Source: Tomocerus qinae
Taxonomy: Eukaryota; Arthropoda; Collembola; Entomobryomorpha; Tomoceridae
Direction of reading: 5' to 3'
NCBI GenBank assembly: GCA_020055645.1
Contig: CM034550.1
Coordinates: 16,257,001 to 16,321,000 of the forward strand
DNA: 64,000 nucleotides
Below the pieces are notes generated by a model. It saw only the letters and a program-made list of their open reading frames with translations, ran no database searches and had not been told where the DNA came from. Below, piece by piece: positions 1 to 11,383 of the stretch. The position numbers were made by a program, and so were the translations under genes. Within the stretch, counting starts at the first letter, position 1, and each line of letters starts with the position of its first letter.

Positions 1-3000
1 CTTATTTATGTAAGTTATATCCGTCCAAGAAAAGAGGATTTCCGCTTACAGATTTTTTAAAACTGTTACGATTACAGCTTAAAGCAAATTACACTGATCA
101 TGTTGTATACGGTGCACTTTAAATGATTGTACTCACATTGTTATTGTTAAGTAGGTAAGCAATAATAGTAAACATTTTTCAATGGATTACAAACGACAGA
201 AATGCATGTAGTTTAATGATGGGAAAATGTAAATGGGCCTTGTGGGTGTATTAGTACTTAACAAATACATGTACTCATATGATATGAAAAATCAAAGAAT
301 TGATATAGGCATGCTTTTGAAGTAAATAAAACGTAATTGACTATGCGATTTCATTCCTAATTAACTTACATAATTTTCTTAAGCTTTAGTGCATTTTTGT
401 GGCAATAACTACATTGTTGGTATTTATAGTGAGTAATGAATAATGAGCAAAATATTTGCACCACTGATTTTCAACGTTTAAAGTAGCTTGAGCAAATACT
501 TCATGTAGATCCATTGAGTTAATTTTACAGTTAATTTATATGTGCATAATTTTTATAAAGCTTTACTTATATAGAACTACTTAAGATAGTAAATATTTAT
601 AAGAAAATGTGCCTTCTTATCTTCTACCATGTTCCTAATTAATAAGGGTAACTACTATAGATATAAACCACGGATAAAGGTTCACATAATCCCATCGTTA
701 AATGATTATCTATTCCAATAATGCAATTCTGTACCAAAGGGTCTTTGTTATGTAACTTAGTAGCATTAAATTACATACAATGTGAATATCCATTACATGA
801 TTACTTAATTACATCTTTACTGGAAATTGATTAGAGAGATTTTTGGAATTACACAAAATTGAGTAAATATAAAATTAAAAATTGCAACTTATTTACCTAC
901 CTACCCCAAATACGAGTATCTATTTATTTTTTTAATGCGAGGGAGTAATAAATAAACTCATCACTAACAAATTGTCTGCCTAAACTTGAAAATAAGTGCG
1001 CAATGCGATAAATCGTTGTGAAAATAAAATATACCCAGAGGATAATGCAATTGTAGTACTTGTTGCCGTTTTATATTTTTGCTAGAAAATAAATTAATAA
1101 ATGACAATACTAAATAGATATAAAGCTTGTGAAACATTTCTGTCTATAAGGAACGATGTATTCAAAAGGTAAATTGGAGGTGGATGGAATTTATTGAAAT
1201 TAATTCATGAATATACATATCACATCAGTGGGGATTTAAATTCTTGTGTGAGCATCGAAAGTTAAATTGAAACATGAAGAATAGAGCAAGAGAACATAAT
1301 ATTACCGTATAGAATTTATAACAGAGTATTTGCACTTGTATCAAACAGTTTTATAGCAGAATCTCAATGTTTTACTTACCTACTCAATAAAAAGTATATA
1401 CACCCAATGCCCATCTATTAAATTGTAATAAATACGTGCTGACAAAAAATGAGACTCGCTTTGGAGTATTGTGTTACAATTTAGTTGTTTCCCATGTTGA
1501 GACGTCAAATTGTTTACATTTTACATGTTTATTTTCTCTGAGAATGTATCCTGACTGGTTTATGTGCTACCTGAGACTAATATTTTCATCTTCAAGTTGG
1601 TTCAATCCTAAAGAGTCATCTCGTCTGTTTCTTCGCTCCAATAACTCCATGACCTTATCATATCAATCCCATAATTACGGATGAGATATCACAAGTGCAG
1701 TACGCATCCTATACGGAATCCACATATTTACATTTCTTCTCTCACAAACACAAATATATCCCTTGTTATGCTACAGAAACACAATTTCTACTAACATCTG
1801 TCTGACCTGAGAAACAAGTAAAGAAAAGTATTCACTTAAAACATTAAACAATGCTATTTATAGCAAATAAATTGCATATGCATATTAAAAATGAAACTGA
1901 ACATATTAAATTACAGATTGTGTGAGAGAAGCACCAACTTCTGTCTCATCATCATCACAGCTGGCGTTTTCCTTTACTTCTAAATAGAAACTTTTGCATT
2001 TTACAAAAGACAACTATTTTCAACCTGACGTGACGTCCTGGGAAGACAAAAATCACTAAATCACACATGCATATCCTATAATCTTGCTAACTAACAATCA
2101 CCTCCCTAAATTATTTTAACTCGACCAGTACAATTTTACCTATTAGTAAAGAGAAACACTTATTTAGAGTATAGCTACTTATACAATCAGACCCAGATAA
2201 CATATCATACCATTTAAGTAAATTGTGTACACAGCTTTTCATTTTTTTGTCGTTTCTAATTTTTAAAAGTGTGTCCAATAATGATTTCCTTCTTTGTCAT
2301 CTTATCATCACTGCCCAGCTACAATTGACTTTGCTAGTAAATTACAGGACGCGACAGGATTATCAACCTAGCTAAAATAAGATTAGCTGAGAGAAACTTG
2401 CTACTTGTTAAAATAGATTTCTTTTAGAAAATTCCTCTCAAACTATTAAGGACCATTTAAAGCTCACAAATGAACTAAAAGTTCACACAAGTGCATTTAA
2501 AATTCAGTTTTACATACAAGAACTAAAATTCTGCTTAATTTTCCTTGTCATTTCATTTTCAATTTAATACCACATTTAATTAGCTAATTTTTATGTTCAA
2601 GCATAAAACTTAGCCATAATGATAGCTTAGTATAACTTAAGCCCTTTTTAAACAGCAATATAAAAAATCACGAATTTGTTGATTTGATTCTTCCATTTCT
2701 TTTGCTCACTCATTAGCAAAAACTAAAAATAAGCATCTAAGTGAAAAATGGTGGTCCAAAAAGCTGTCAACGAAGGTAATAATTTTATAGAATTCTTGAT
2801 TGCATTACAATCGTATTTTAATCCTGCATCTTCATATCGTAACATCGTAAGGCGACGAAGACAACTCGAGAAACAGAAACTTTACGCTAGAATCATAATT
2901 TGGATAATTACCTGCATAATATTACCTGCAGAAAAGAACATGCAAATGCAAACAAGTTTTATCTTACCAGTTTTAGAAAATTATAAATAGGTAGATGACA

Positions 3001-4640
3001 AAGAAAGGACAGAAGAGTCAAGAGAGTCAGAAGTCAGAGCCCAGAGGTAAGATTCAACTTAATTATACAACAGAAGTTGCACTACAAGGTTAAGACAGTC
3101 CAACTGAAACATTCACTCAAGTAAAGAGAGAAAAGACACATTTTCTTGCACGCTATTTTTAATGAAATATTAAAAACGCCTTATGAAGAATAATGTCCGC
3201 ATGTATGCAAATATACGCAATCACTTTAAAGGCTTTTTAAATCCCTACCTGTCGAATGGATAAGGTGAGCGATTCTGTCACCGATAGTTCTGCCATGTAC
3301 TTACATTGACTCTGTTTACATTATACAAGAAATAGAACTAAGGATTTTTATTTCTAATGCATGCATGCAGTTTCTCCTATCCCTTTACTATAGTTTTACT
3401 TTTGGCCACACACATAAGCAAAACGTTTTCTTAAGTAAGGCGGATTTTATGTACTTAATGCTGGATAGACAAAAGACATGGCTTATTGCATAACATGCGA
3501 CTGCGGTTCCCATTGTGTTGTTGGTGCTGCATTGTTTTATATTACAGGACAAGCAAGTGTTTGCTCACCATGTCCAAAGGGTGACAAGACCATGACAAAA
3601 CAAAGGTTAAACCGGAAGAAAATGTTTTATTCAACCAGTGTAATGTAGATTTAACAGTAGTTTTGTCACATTATGAAACTCCCTTTGCTAAAGTAAACAA
3701 AAACTTGCACGTTTGTCATCAACGTTATCACTGGATTCTATCAAAAGAGAAAGGAATGCGTGGAATTCTAAAAGTTGGTAAGATGCCTAACTCTTTTGGA
3801 TTTGATCATAGTCTATTGTAAATGTAAACTAAGATAAGGGGTAAGTAAATAGAAACGGAAATTGTAGCATTTGTGCTTATTGATAAAGAGTATTTATTAT
3901 TTTCACAATTCTCATATGTAGGTACAGTATTATAATAGTAATCTAATAAGTTCCTTCACTCCCATTACGAATTCAATGAAAAGCAATAAAAATATTATGC
4001 TCTGATGGGGAGACAGGACATAAGAAGGGAAAATAACTAATTATTCCTTTTCAATCCTTCGTTGTAACTCATATCAGAGAGATTGCCAACTTTAAATGCT
4101 CGTAGTAGGAAGACAAGAATAACCTAACGGCAGTATAAAACGTTACGATCAACTATTACATGAAAATTACGTTACGTTTACACAAAATTACTTTACGATG
4201 ACACAATAGGAAATATTATTATTGGAAGCTACTAAATTCACGATTCGATGTCAAACTAATGGTCCAATGTTCAGGTTTGGATTTTCTGGACTAATATTAT
4301 ATTATCACCATTACGTTGGACAAATTTCAAGTATAAAGGACCATAATTTTTATTTGACATCCACGAGGACAACTTCCAAGACTAACATCGGCTACAAAAG
4401 AAAATATCTTTTGTGTTCGGTGAGTTCACATTTACATTTAATATACGACTAACTATACAGTTGTAGGTTTTTTATTCGTACTAACTACTATTCAACATTA
4501 ATTGCTATATCTATATTTAGATTAAGCTTGCAAATGATAAGGCTAATTTAAATGTTGTACCGATTTGGACTATTCGAGAAAAGATTATTTGTAATTAGTT
4601 GAGATAAGGCACTTTAATATTAATATAGTATAGTAGAAAC
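1..4640. other. AT-rich intergenic DNA, no gene recognised
   Basis: This stretch is AT-rich with frequent stops in all frames. The longest open frames (for example about 1436-1684 and 2748-2990 on plus) show no recognisable domain and no flanking exon in phase. No long repeat or RNA gene was recognised by eye. It probably is intergenic, or intron or UTR of a gene outside the window. Confidence 0.5.
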
Positions 4641-4644
4641 ATTG

Positions 4645-4650
4645 TTTATT
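4645..4650 (-). terminator. Poly(A) signal of HAUS3
   Basis: TTTATT on plus reads AATAAA on minus, about 60 nt after the HAUS3 stop codon. That is a plausible short 3' UTR. Confidence 0.5.
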
Positions 4651-4707
4651 AAGACAAAATATCACTATTACAATGTTGCTTGTCGAAAGGAGCGCAGAAC
4701 GAAAATC

Positions 4708-7084
4708 TTAGGAATCAGATGGGTTCTGTTTTCTAAGTGCCATTTGGATTTTTTTCATAGCTGCCCACTTTTTGTTAATACTTTCCTAAAACAAAAGAGA
4801 CACTCATTAAGAAATTATTGCCTATTCACTTAAATATAATAATTTTCTATGATGTTATATTTACCCGGACAATTTCCTGCTTGTGGTCAGAATGCCAATG
4901 TAACTTTTCTTCCATAATTTTGTGGGTTTTTTCCAATTCTTGTATAAGTTTTTCTTCTTCACCCTCTATATACTCAACGCGAATCTTTTCGAAAATGTCT
5001 TTGATGGCATTTTGTTTGGCCACCATTTTTTGTGAAATAGATTGAAGGTGTTGATGGTTAGTTTGTCTTTTCTTCAACTTGTCAAGGGTGACTTGGTTCT
5101 GTATGGCATTCAGGGACACCATAGTGTTTGTGTGTGATTCTAAAACTGAAAGGGGCACACCATATTTTGAAAATACTTCGAATAACCGATGACCATCTTC
5201 TGATAACTTGTCTTCAGTAATTCCTTCGCAAATTAGTTCTTGTTTCTATAAAATATTGTTTGTATCAGAAAACATTCCTTCCACAATAGTTTTAATATTT
5301 ACTATAATTTCTCTGAGAACTGTTTTTACTTGATGTAAGGTGCTAAGTCGTTTTTTCTGGCGATTAAGCTGTTGCGCTAATTTGTCCACACCACGACCTT
5401 CAGTTCTTGAGAACTCCCGAATGAGATCAACCCGGACCTTTTGTTCGGATAAAATTTCAACGACAAACTCCAAAAACTCTTGAAGATTTCTCTGTTTAGA
5501 TATTTTTAAAGGTTAATTAAACTCTCATCAGTAATATAATCGTAAATGTAATAATAATAAACACATTAGTAACACAAAATTACCTTAGCCTGAGCTTTTA
5601 GGTCTACTAACTCCTTAATATCATCGTTAAGTTCACTAATGACTAAATTTTTAACATGGCTTATAGCACGTTCCCTTTCAATGTTTAAGGCCTCCTCCAA
5701 CTTGTCCGTGTCCCGATGGACTTCACTCTTCATTTTGCTAATATTATTAGATATTTTCGAATCAAAATGTATTTATTATCTTCGTATATTGTTCATTGCA
5801 AAATAAGTAAAAACATACTTCAAAACAGCTGCATCGTCGATTTGGGACAATCTTTCAATCTCCTGAAGACAATCTTCTAATTTTGCACACGCGGCAGTTT
5901 CGCCTGCTAAAAGTATATTGTCGTGACCTGCATCTTTAACTTTTTCGTAGATAATAGAATGCTTTAGCCTCTCAAAATCCTTCTCGTATTGTAGAAAAAT
6001 TTTTTGTATTCCTTCCGATTCGAAGTCACCGGCTCCATCATCTTGTTCAGATTTTCGAATCAAGTCCGTCCCATAGGTCTCAACCATAGGCTTAATCATA
6101 TTCATTAATACATCTTCATCTTCAATTACTCTAGTCCAATCTACGTCTAGTAAGGAGTTTTCTTCCTGGATATACAAATAAATAGTATTGTTGTATACAA
6201 TGACATTAATAAAATTTGTGGTCAGGGTCTAATTTTGTAATAATAGGACAAAGTGAATAATGTTTCTTACGTTCTTTAAGGCGGTTGGCGCGATTATGTT
6301 TTCCAAAGTGTTTTGAAGCTCGTCGAGCTTTTCCATTAACATTTTCCGGTCAATTTGTATCGCCTTATTAAGAGAGATATTTTCCATTTCCCACTTCGTT
6401 ATCAATTGCTTCTTACGAGCATCCTGAGTTTGCTGTTCTTCTATTGTTTTACTAATAATACCAAATGTAAAATTAGTAATCTTTTCACACGACATGCATC
6501 AAATGTAAATAACAAATCAATTACCACAGACTTCCGATACTAAATAAAATTTTTCTTACGTCAGTATATCGCTCAGGGCATTAAGCTTCTCGATGTTGCT
6601 TTTCTTACTTTCAATTAAAATATTCCATTCTGCTTCCTTTGCATTAGCAGCACAAATATCCTCTGCAATTTTACGGTCCATAGATTTTTCTCTTTCCACA
6701 GCATCTTCAAGATCTTTTCCATACATAACCATACCATCGTCTTTAAGAAGTTGGAAGCTGTATACAAATACCAAACAAATTATATACAATTTTACGCTTG
6801 CAGCAATTGGTAGCAATTTATTGATATGTATGTATATAGAGCACAAAATAATTTAAACAAATTTACCTTTGAATCTCCTCTGTCCCCATTATGTTGTGCG
6901 GTTTAATCTTTGTCATAATTGCTTTTACTTTCCTTGATAATTCTTCATCTTGGAAAATATAATCAAAATGTTCCCCCTTTTGGTGTTTTGGCGGTTGGTA
7001 GCCAAGACTTTGCAAATAATTCAGAAATTCTTCGCCCCGCGTGTTAAACTTTTTCATGTGCATTTTAGAATTTTGAGACTCCAT
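4708..7084 (-). CDS. HAUS3: HAUS augmin-like complex subunit 3
   Basis: Augmin binds existing spindle microtubules and recruits gamma-tubulin to nucleate new ones in mitosis; HAUS3 is a coiled-coil core subunit. Exons in coding order: 7084-6867, 6757-6560, 6451-6271, 6165-5819, 5737-5584, 5491-5303, 5245-4865, 4785-4708. All junctions are GT-AG and the frame closes to about 581 residues, close to human HAUS3 (about 600). The N-terminal head carries the family pattern GEEFLNYLQSLGY, then GEHFDYIF, then an NIMGTEEIQ segment followed by FQLLKDDG. The rest is charged helical coiled coil ending in MALRKQNPSDS. The Met at 7084 was chosen to match the family start, but the frame stays open upstream to about 7123. 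Family identity rests on recalled HAUS3 sequence; the exon phases are strong independent support. Confidence 0.87.
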
Positions 7085-7144
7085 TTTTTGGAGGACGTAC
7101 AGTACAAATATCTTCCTTGTCAACCTGATATTTAGTACCCTTAA

Positions 7145-8116
7145 TTAACACAATGATATAGAACCAACCGAACCACTTGAATCGAATGTTGGGGCTAAAG
7201 ATGATAATAAGTCACTAATTTTTGTTTTCGGTATGTCACAGGACAATGAAGAATCTAAAAAATAGCATTGAAAATAGAAAAAATTGCTTTTATCATCTTG
7301 CAATAAATCGAATCGAAATAGTAAAGTCACACATTATTTTTTGCAGAAAAAGATTACCTTGTTGCTTTGTTACAAAACCAATGGGGATAAGGCCTTGATA
7401 TAAATGAGCTTCCACATAAATAACCCACAGGAAATCTAAAATTCACAAAAAGAATATTGGAATTCTTGGTCCGCAAATGGCTACGGTGATCGAGGAATCA
7501 GATTGTCCAGTCGGAAGTTAAGCACAGGAAAAATTTTACTTGTAGAACAAAGGAATAGATAAGAGTTTGTAAGTAATAGCTGTGGAATCATTATAGGCAG
7601 GGTCCCTGGACACTGGAGGTCAAAACGACCAGAGAGACTGAAGAGGATGGAAGAAATGGAGATAAGTTGTCTCCAGATTAATTTGAATAAGATTTGGAAT
7701 ATTGAGATACAATGCAAGTGAAAAGTTGCATTGTTGCATTCTGACTGACAGTATCAACATCATCCTACTAAACAGGAATTTTACATTCATTCACTCTCTG
7801 TACAGCATTTATACTTAAAAAAATAAATTTACCAGTTGTGGGAACAGGAACTGACGAAGCTAAAGTATCTAATGCAGTCTTGTAATCAGTGACCCTCAGG
7901 CTACGTGGTGTTGTCGAGATCAGATGTAGGTCCAGGTCCTTCACCAGTTAACACCCAAAACCAATCGGATTCGGGTAACCAAACAATAAAATACGCTATC
8001 CACAGTGTGAAAAATGTAAAATAGACAAGGATGAAACAAATGGAAACCAAATAACGATACAATTCAGCAGTAAACAATCCAAGCAAGAATCCCAGAAATA
8101 GAATCCAATGTTTCAT
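7145..8116 (-). CDS. Uncharacterised small membrane protein candidate, frame broken
   Basis: I do not recognise this family. An open frame from Met 8116 to a stop at 7901-7903 encodes two hydrophobic segments (MKHWILFLGFLLGLF and a longer one ending YFIVWL), then an acidic tail GEGPGPTSDLDNTT. In the next frame the same DNA continues as RSLRVTDYKTALDTL to a clean donor at 7833. That exon is phase-compatible with an exon 7254-7145 (acceptor after a T-run), ending KISDLLSSLAPTFDSSG and a TAA. The two parts are offset by one nucleotide near 7900-7925 and no intron fits there. It may be one gene with an assembly error or real frameshift, a broken gene, or two unrelated pieces. The stop lies 60 nt before the HAUS3 start on the same strand. 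Confidence 0.35.
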
Positions 8117-8628
8117 TACTAATTATCATTATCTTTATAGGATGATGCAGTTCCGTGTATTATTCAAAAGAAATCTACCCTAACTTAAAGAATCTACAAA
8201 ATAATAACGAAACAAAAATGTTAATTCTGATATAAATTGGATTTGTGTTGAAATCTATTCTCTTTGAGCTACCTTGTAAATAAATCTTTTTTTGGTGTAG
8301 TATGAGTATGAGTGTGTGTATGTGAATAGTTTTCCCGCGTGAGGAGAAAATCATTAAAATCATGTTTATACACACACTACGACTACACAGGTTATTCTAT
8401 TCCATTCCTCCTATTATTCCTTTATTCCCTAATTTTTCGTCTGTATAATTGCTCATAAATAAACTACCTGAAAAAACTGGTGAAATAGGAATATAGACGT
8501 TCATGATAATTTCCAGTATATTCTTATATTCTAAGTATTTTACCTACAATTCCACGGCACAATCATACAACTGACCCCAAAAAAGCATTCCTCTGTATTT
8601 GTTTTGCATGCATCAACATTCCTTCGTA

Positions 8629-8935
8629 AAATCCAGATTCCAGATACTGATATTATTCTCTAGTCTCTTCTGGGCAGTTCTGGGCTACAATGTCTAGAAA
8701 ATCTACACAATGAACTTATATTTAAGAACGCTGAGAAATGTATAATAAATATTTTATAAATTCAAAGATACGATATAAAGTGTCCGTACAATCCAAAGTC
8801 CAGATTCCAGTTGCGGATATTTTTCTCTGGGCTAGAAAATCTACAATATGAACTTAAAAAGCTGATATACATACATTATGTATAAATAGAAAGATATAAT
8901 AAATTTCTAAATTGCAAAGACTCATTGTTATTAGT
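8629..8935. repeat. Degenerate tandem duplication, two copies of about 165 bp
   Basis: Copy 1 starts near 8629 and copy 2 near 8798. Both begin with TCCAGATTCCAG and share, in order, a TTCTCT run, GGGCTA, CTAGAAAATCTACA, ATGAACTTA and a final ATAATAAAT block. Indels and substitutions show it is old. No open frame is shared. Confidence 0.7.
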
Positions 8936-9786
8936 CGGTCCAAAAAACAAGTCTTTATTTTCGAGTTCGAGTATTATTTAATTACCATAATAGTCAATTC
9001 AAATGTAACGTAAATGCAATATATATTCGCACAAGCGAACAAATAATCATAATATTGTTTTAGTTTTGGTTAAAAAAGCTATTAGTGATTCATTCAGATA
9101 TTTGAAGACACTATTATAGTTGTTCATTACTCATTACTGACCCAAATGATAGATAAGAAGACTGAAGACAAAGATAACGTTACAAGAAAAAATAGCATAA
9201 CTGTGATATGCTCTATGCCATTACTAAATATTATTATATATTTTTATCACAATACCACATCACATTAATCACTAATGACTTGTTTCAACGAACGGTGCAG
9301 TCTTTTCTTTCCTTCTCTTATTGCATTTAGATTACCTATATAGACATGAATTCTTTATTGTCCTTTTAACTTTAAAAATCTAGAATACGGTTTAGCTAAT
9401 TTGGCTTACATTTCAAAAATTGCTGAAGGAAATAAGCGCACGATCGTCGGGGAATTAATTGTGTGTGGTACAGTTGATAAATGGTATATTAATACATTAA
9501 AACATGATTAAAACCTATTAATATTCCAAATTAAAATGCTAATAGTACATCAGAATTACGACTACTATGTATTTAAATTTATATTATCTACATCGTAAGC
9601 AGCTAACATATTTATTCATGTAAAAAGCAAAATTACGAATCTACTTTTACTTAATTGCTAAATAAAATAATTAGTGATTATTGGTTGAGTTTGTGCGTTT
9701 CTATGTTCTGGTTACGAGTTTCTTAAAGCCTTTACAATTTTAAAATCGTTACAACATTAAATAATTGTAACGTTATTGCTTGTAAC

Positions 9787-9818
9787 GTTTTACTATAATA
9801 ATATTATTATAGTAAAAC
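9787..9818. repeat. Perfect 32-bp palindrome
   Basis: The left half GTTTTACTATAATAAT is followed directly by its exact reverse complement, with no spacer. It lies in noncoding DNA. It could form a cruciform or be a relic of a transposon end; no function can be assigned. Confidence 0.9.
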
Positions 9819-11383
9819 ACTTAGTAATAATCATTTATTTCTTATTAGCACCTGTTATTGCTGTTATTTATAGTTACTTGGTATGATACAATAAAACAAT
9901 AATTAAATATTGTGTCAAAAATGAATTGGTGGTTTGTTATGAATAATTTTTTGTGTTTAAGAAAGACTGCATAATAGAGCCCTAGAAAAACAAATCTTTT
10001 GATGAAAAATAATTTATAATGCAATTTTTCAGCCAATTGTGTTCTGGCAGGTTTTTTATACTTTGGAAAGGGCAAAAAATTTTCTACCTCAACCCTCTAC
10101 TTCAAAACAAAACCCGATACCAATTCATTAACAATAATTGTACGACGCATATATTAAATGCATTGTATTTGTAAGACCATGAAAAATTAAGATAATTAAC
10201 TAATAATGATATCATGACTAGTCATTCAATTAAAATCTAAGTCAGAACAAGTACCTACAAAATAAAATTCGTGAGTGATAATAATAGTACTATAACGTTT
10301 GTGTGTAATATTAAGTGACTTATAGTGCTATTAACAAACCAATTCTGCAGTACATTAAATACATAACTTCCAAACTAAGCTGCCGCATAAAATCAATGTA
10401 ATGGTCTATTCAAATGTCGACTCTCATCAACGAGGCAGATCAAATTACAGTGCAAAAGAAAACACTTTATATATAGGATTATAAGAAACATTTTGACTAT
10501 TTGCTTATTTGTAAATGTTATAATTTGCAGTCAAAAAAATACCTAACACTAACTGGAAAAATATCATAAGGAAATGGCTAAATTAAATTATCCAGTATTT
10601 AGTAAGTAATTGATAAAATAAACGAAACTCAACTTTTTCATTCCAATTATTTGTAAAACTTCTTATAGATTTTCATGATTACATCATCACAATATAATAC
10701 AATTATACTTATTCCTTACGTATTTTACGACATTTTTATACAATATAATAGAATAGACTATACACGCTGCGATTACCGACTATGCAAAAGTCGTATATAA
10801 TTTTAGTTGATCAGTTGGCTTTGGCTGACATTGATCTACAATGATCAGTATAAAAGACATAGAAATATTTTTATATTAAATGCATTTGAATTTACAACGT
10901 TTTTGCGAAGATATATAGAATTTACAAACGATTAGCGATTTTGTTAACATGGACAATTTTTACGAGTATTGCGGGTAAAAGTTAACAGTTACCTATAAAT
11001 AACTGTAGCTTATTAATAATGCGAATTTATTATGTAGAGGTTGCTTGTTCTGTAGATCAACTAAAGATTAATTCAAATGGTAGGAGCGTTGGGGCGAGAA
11101 TTCTGGTAATTGACGCCGTTGTTTCCCTTTCCACCGTTCTTTTTGGTTTTTTCAAATGCATGATGAGTTTCGTGAGCTGCATAGTATAGTACATTTTTTT
11201 CATTAATAAAGACCAGTTGATTTCATTTTCAATTTAGTAAACGTACATTACCGTTATCTTTTATACGACTATAAGAACTGCTACACCAGAGAAAGTTGTT
11301 TACCACAATGATGACACATGTAACTTTCTCCAATGTATAGCTCTGCAGTACTACGCTATAAAAATAAACGTCTGCCTAATGTA

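Larger units (their letters stand above)
8120..11383. other. Noncoding intergenic DNA
   Basis: No coding exon was recognised between the membrane-protein candidate and eIF4E3. It contains a decayed direct duplication (about 8629-8935) and a perfect palindrome (9787-9818), listed separately. Part must be the 3' UTR of eIF4E3. Confidence 0.5.

Noticed and set aside
2748-2990. Plus-strand frame starting MVVQKAVNEG followed by a GTAATAA-like donor
   Set aside because: No downstream exon with matching phase or recognisable protein was found.
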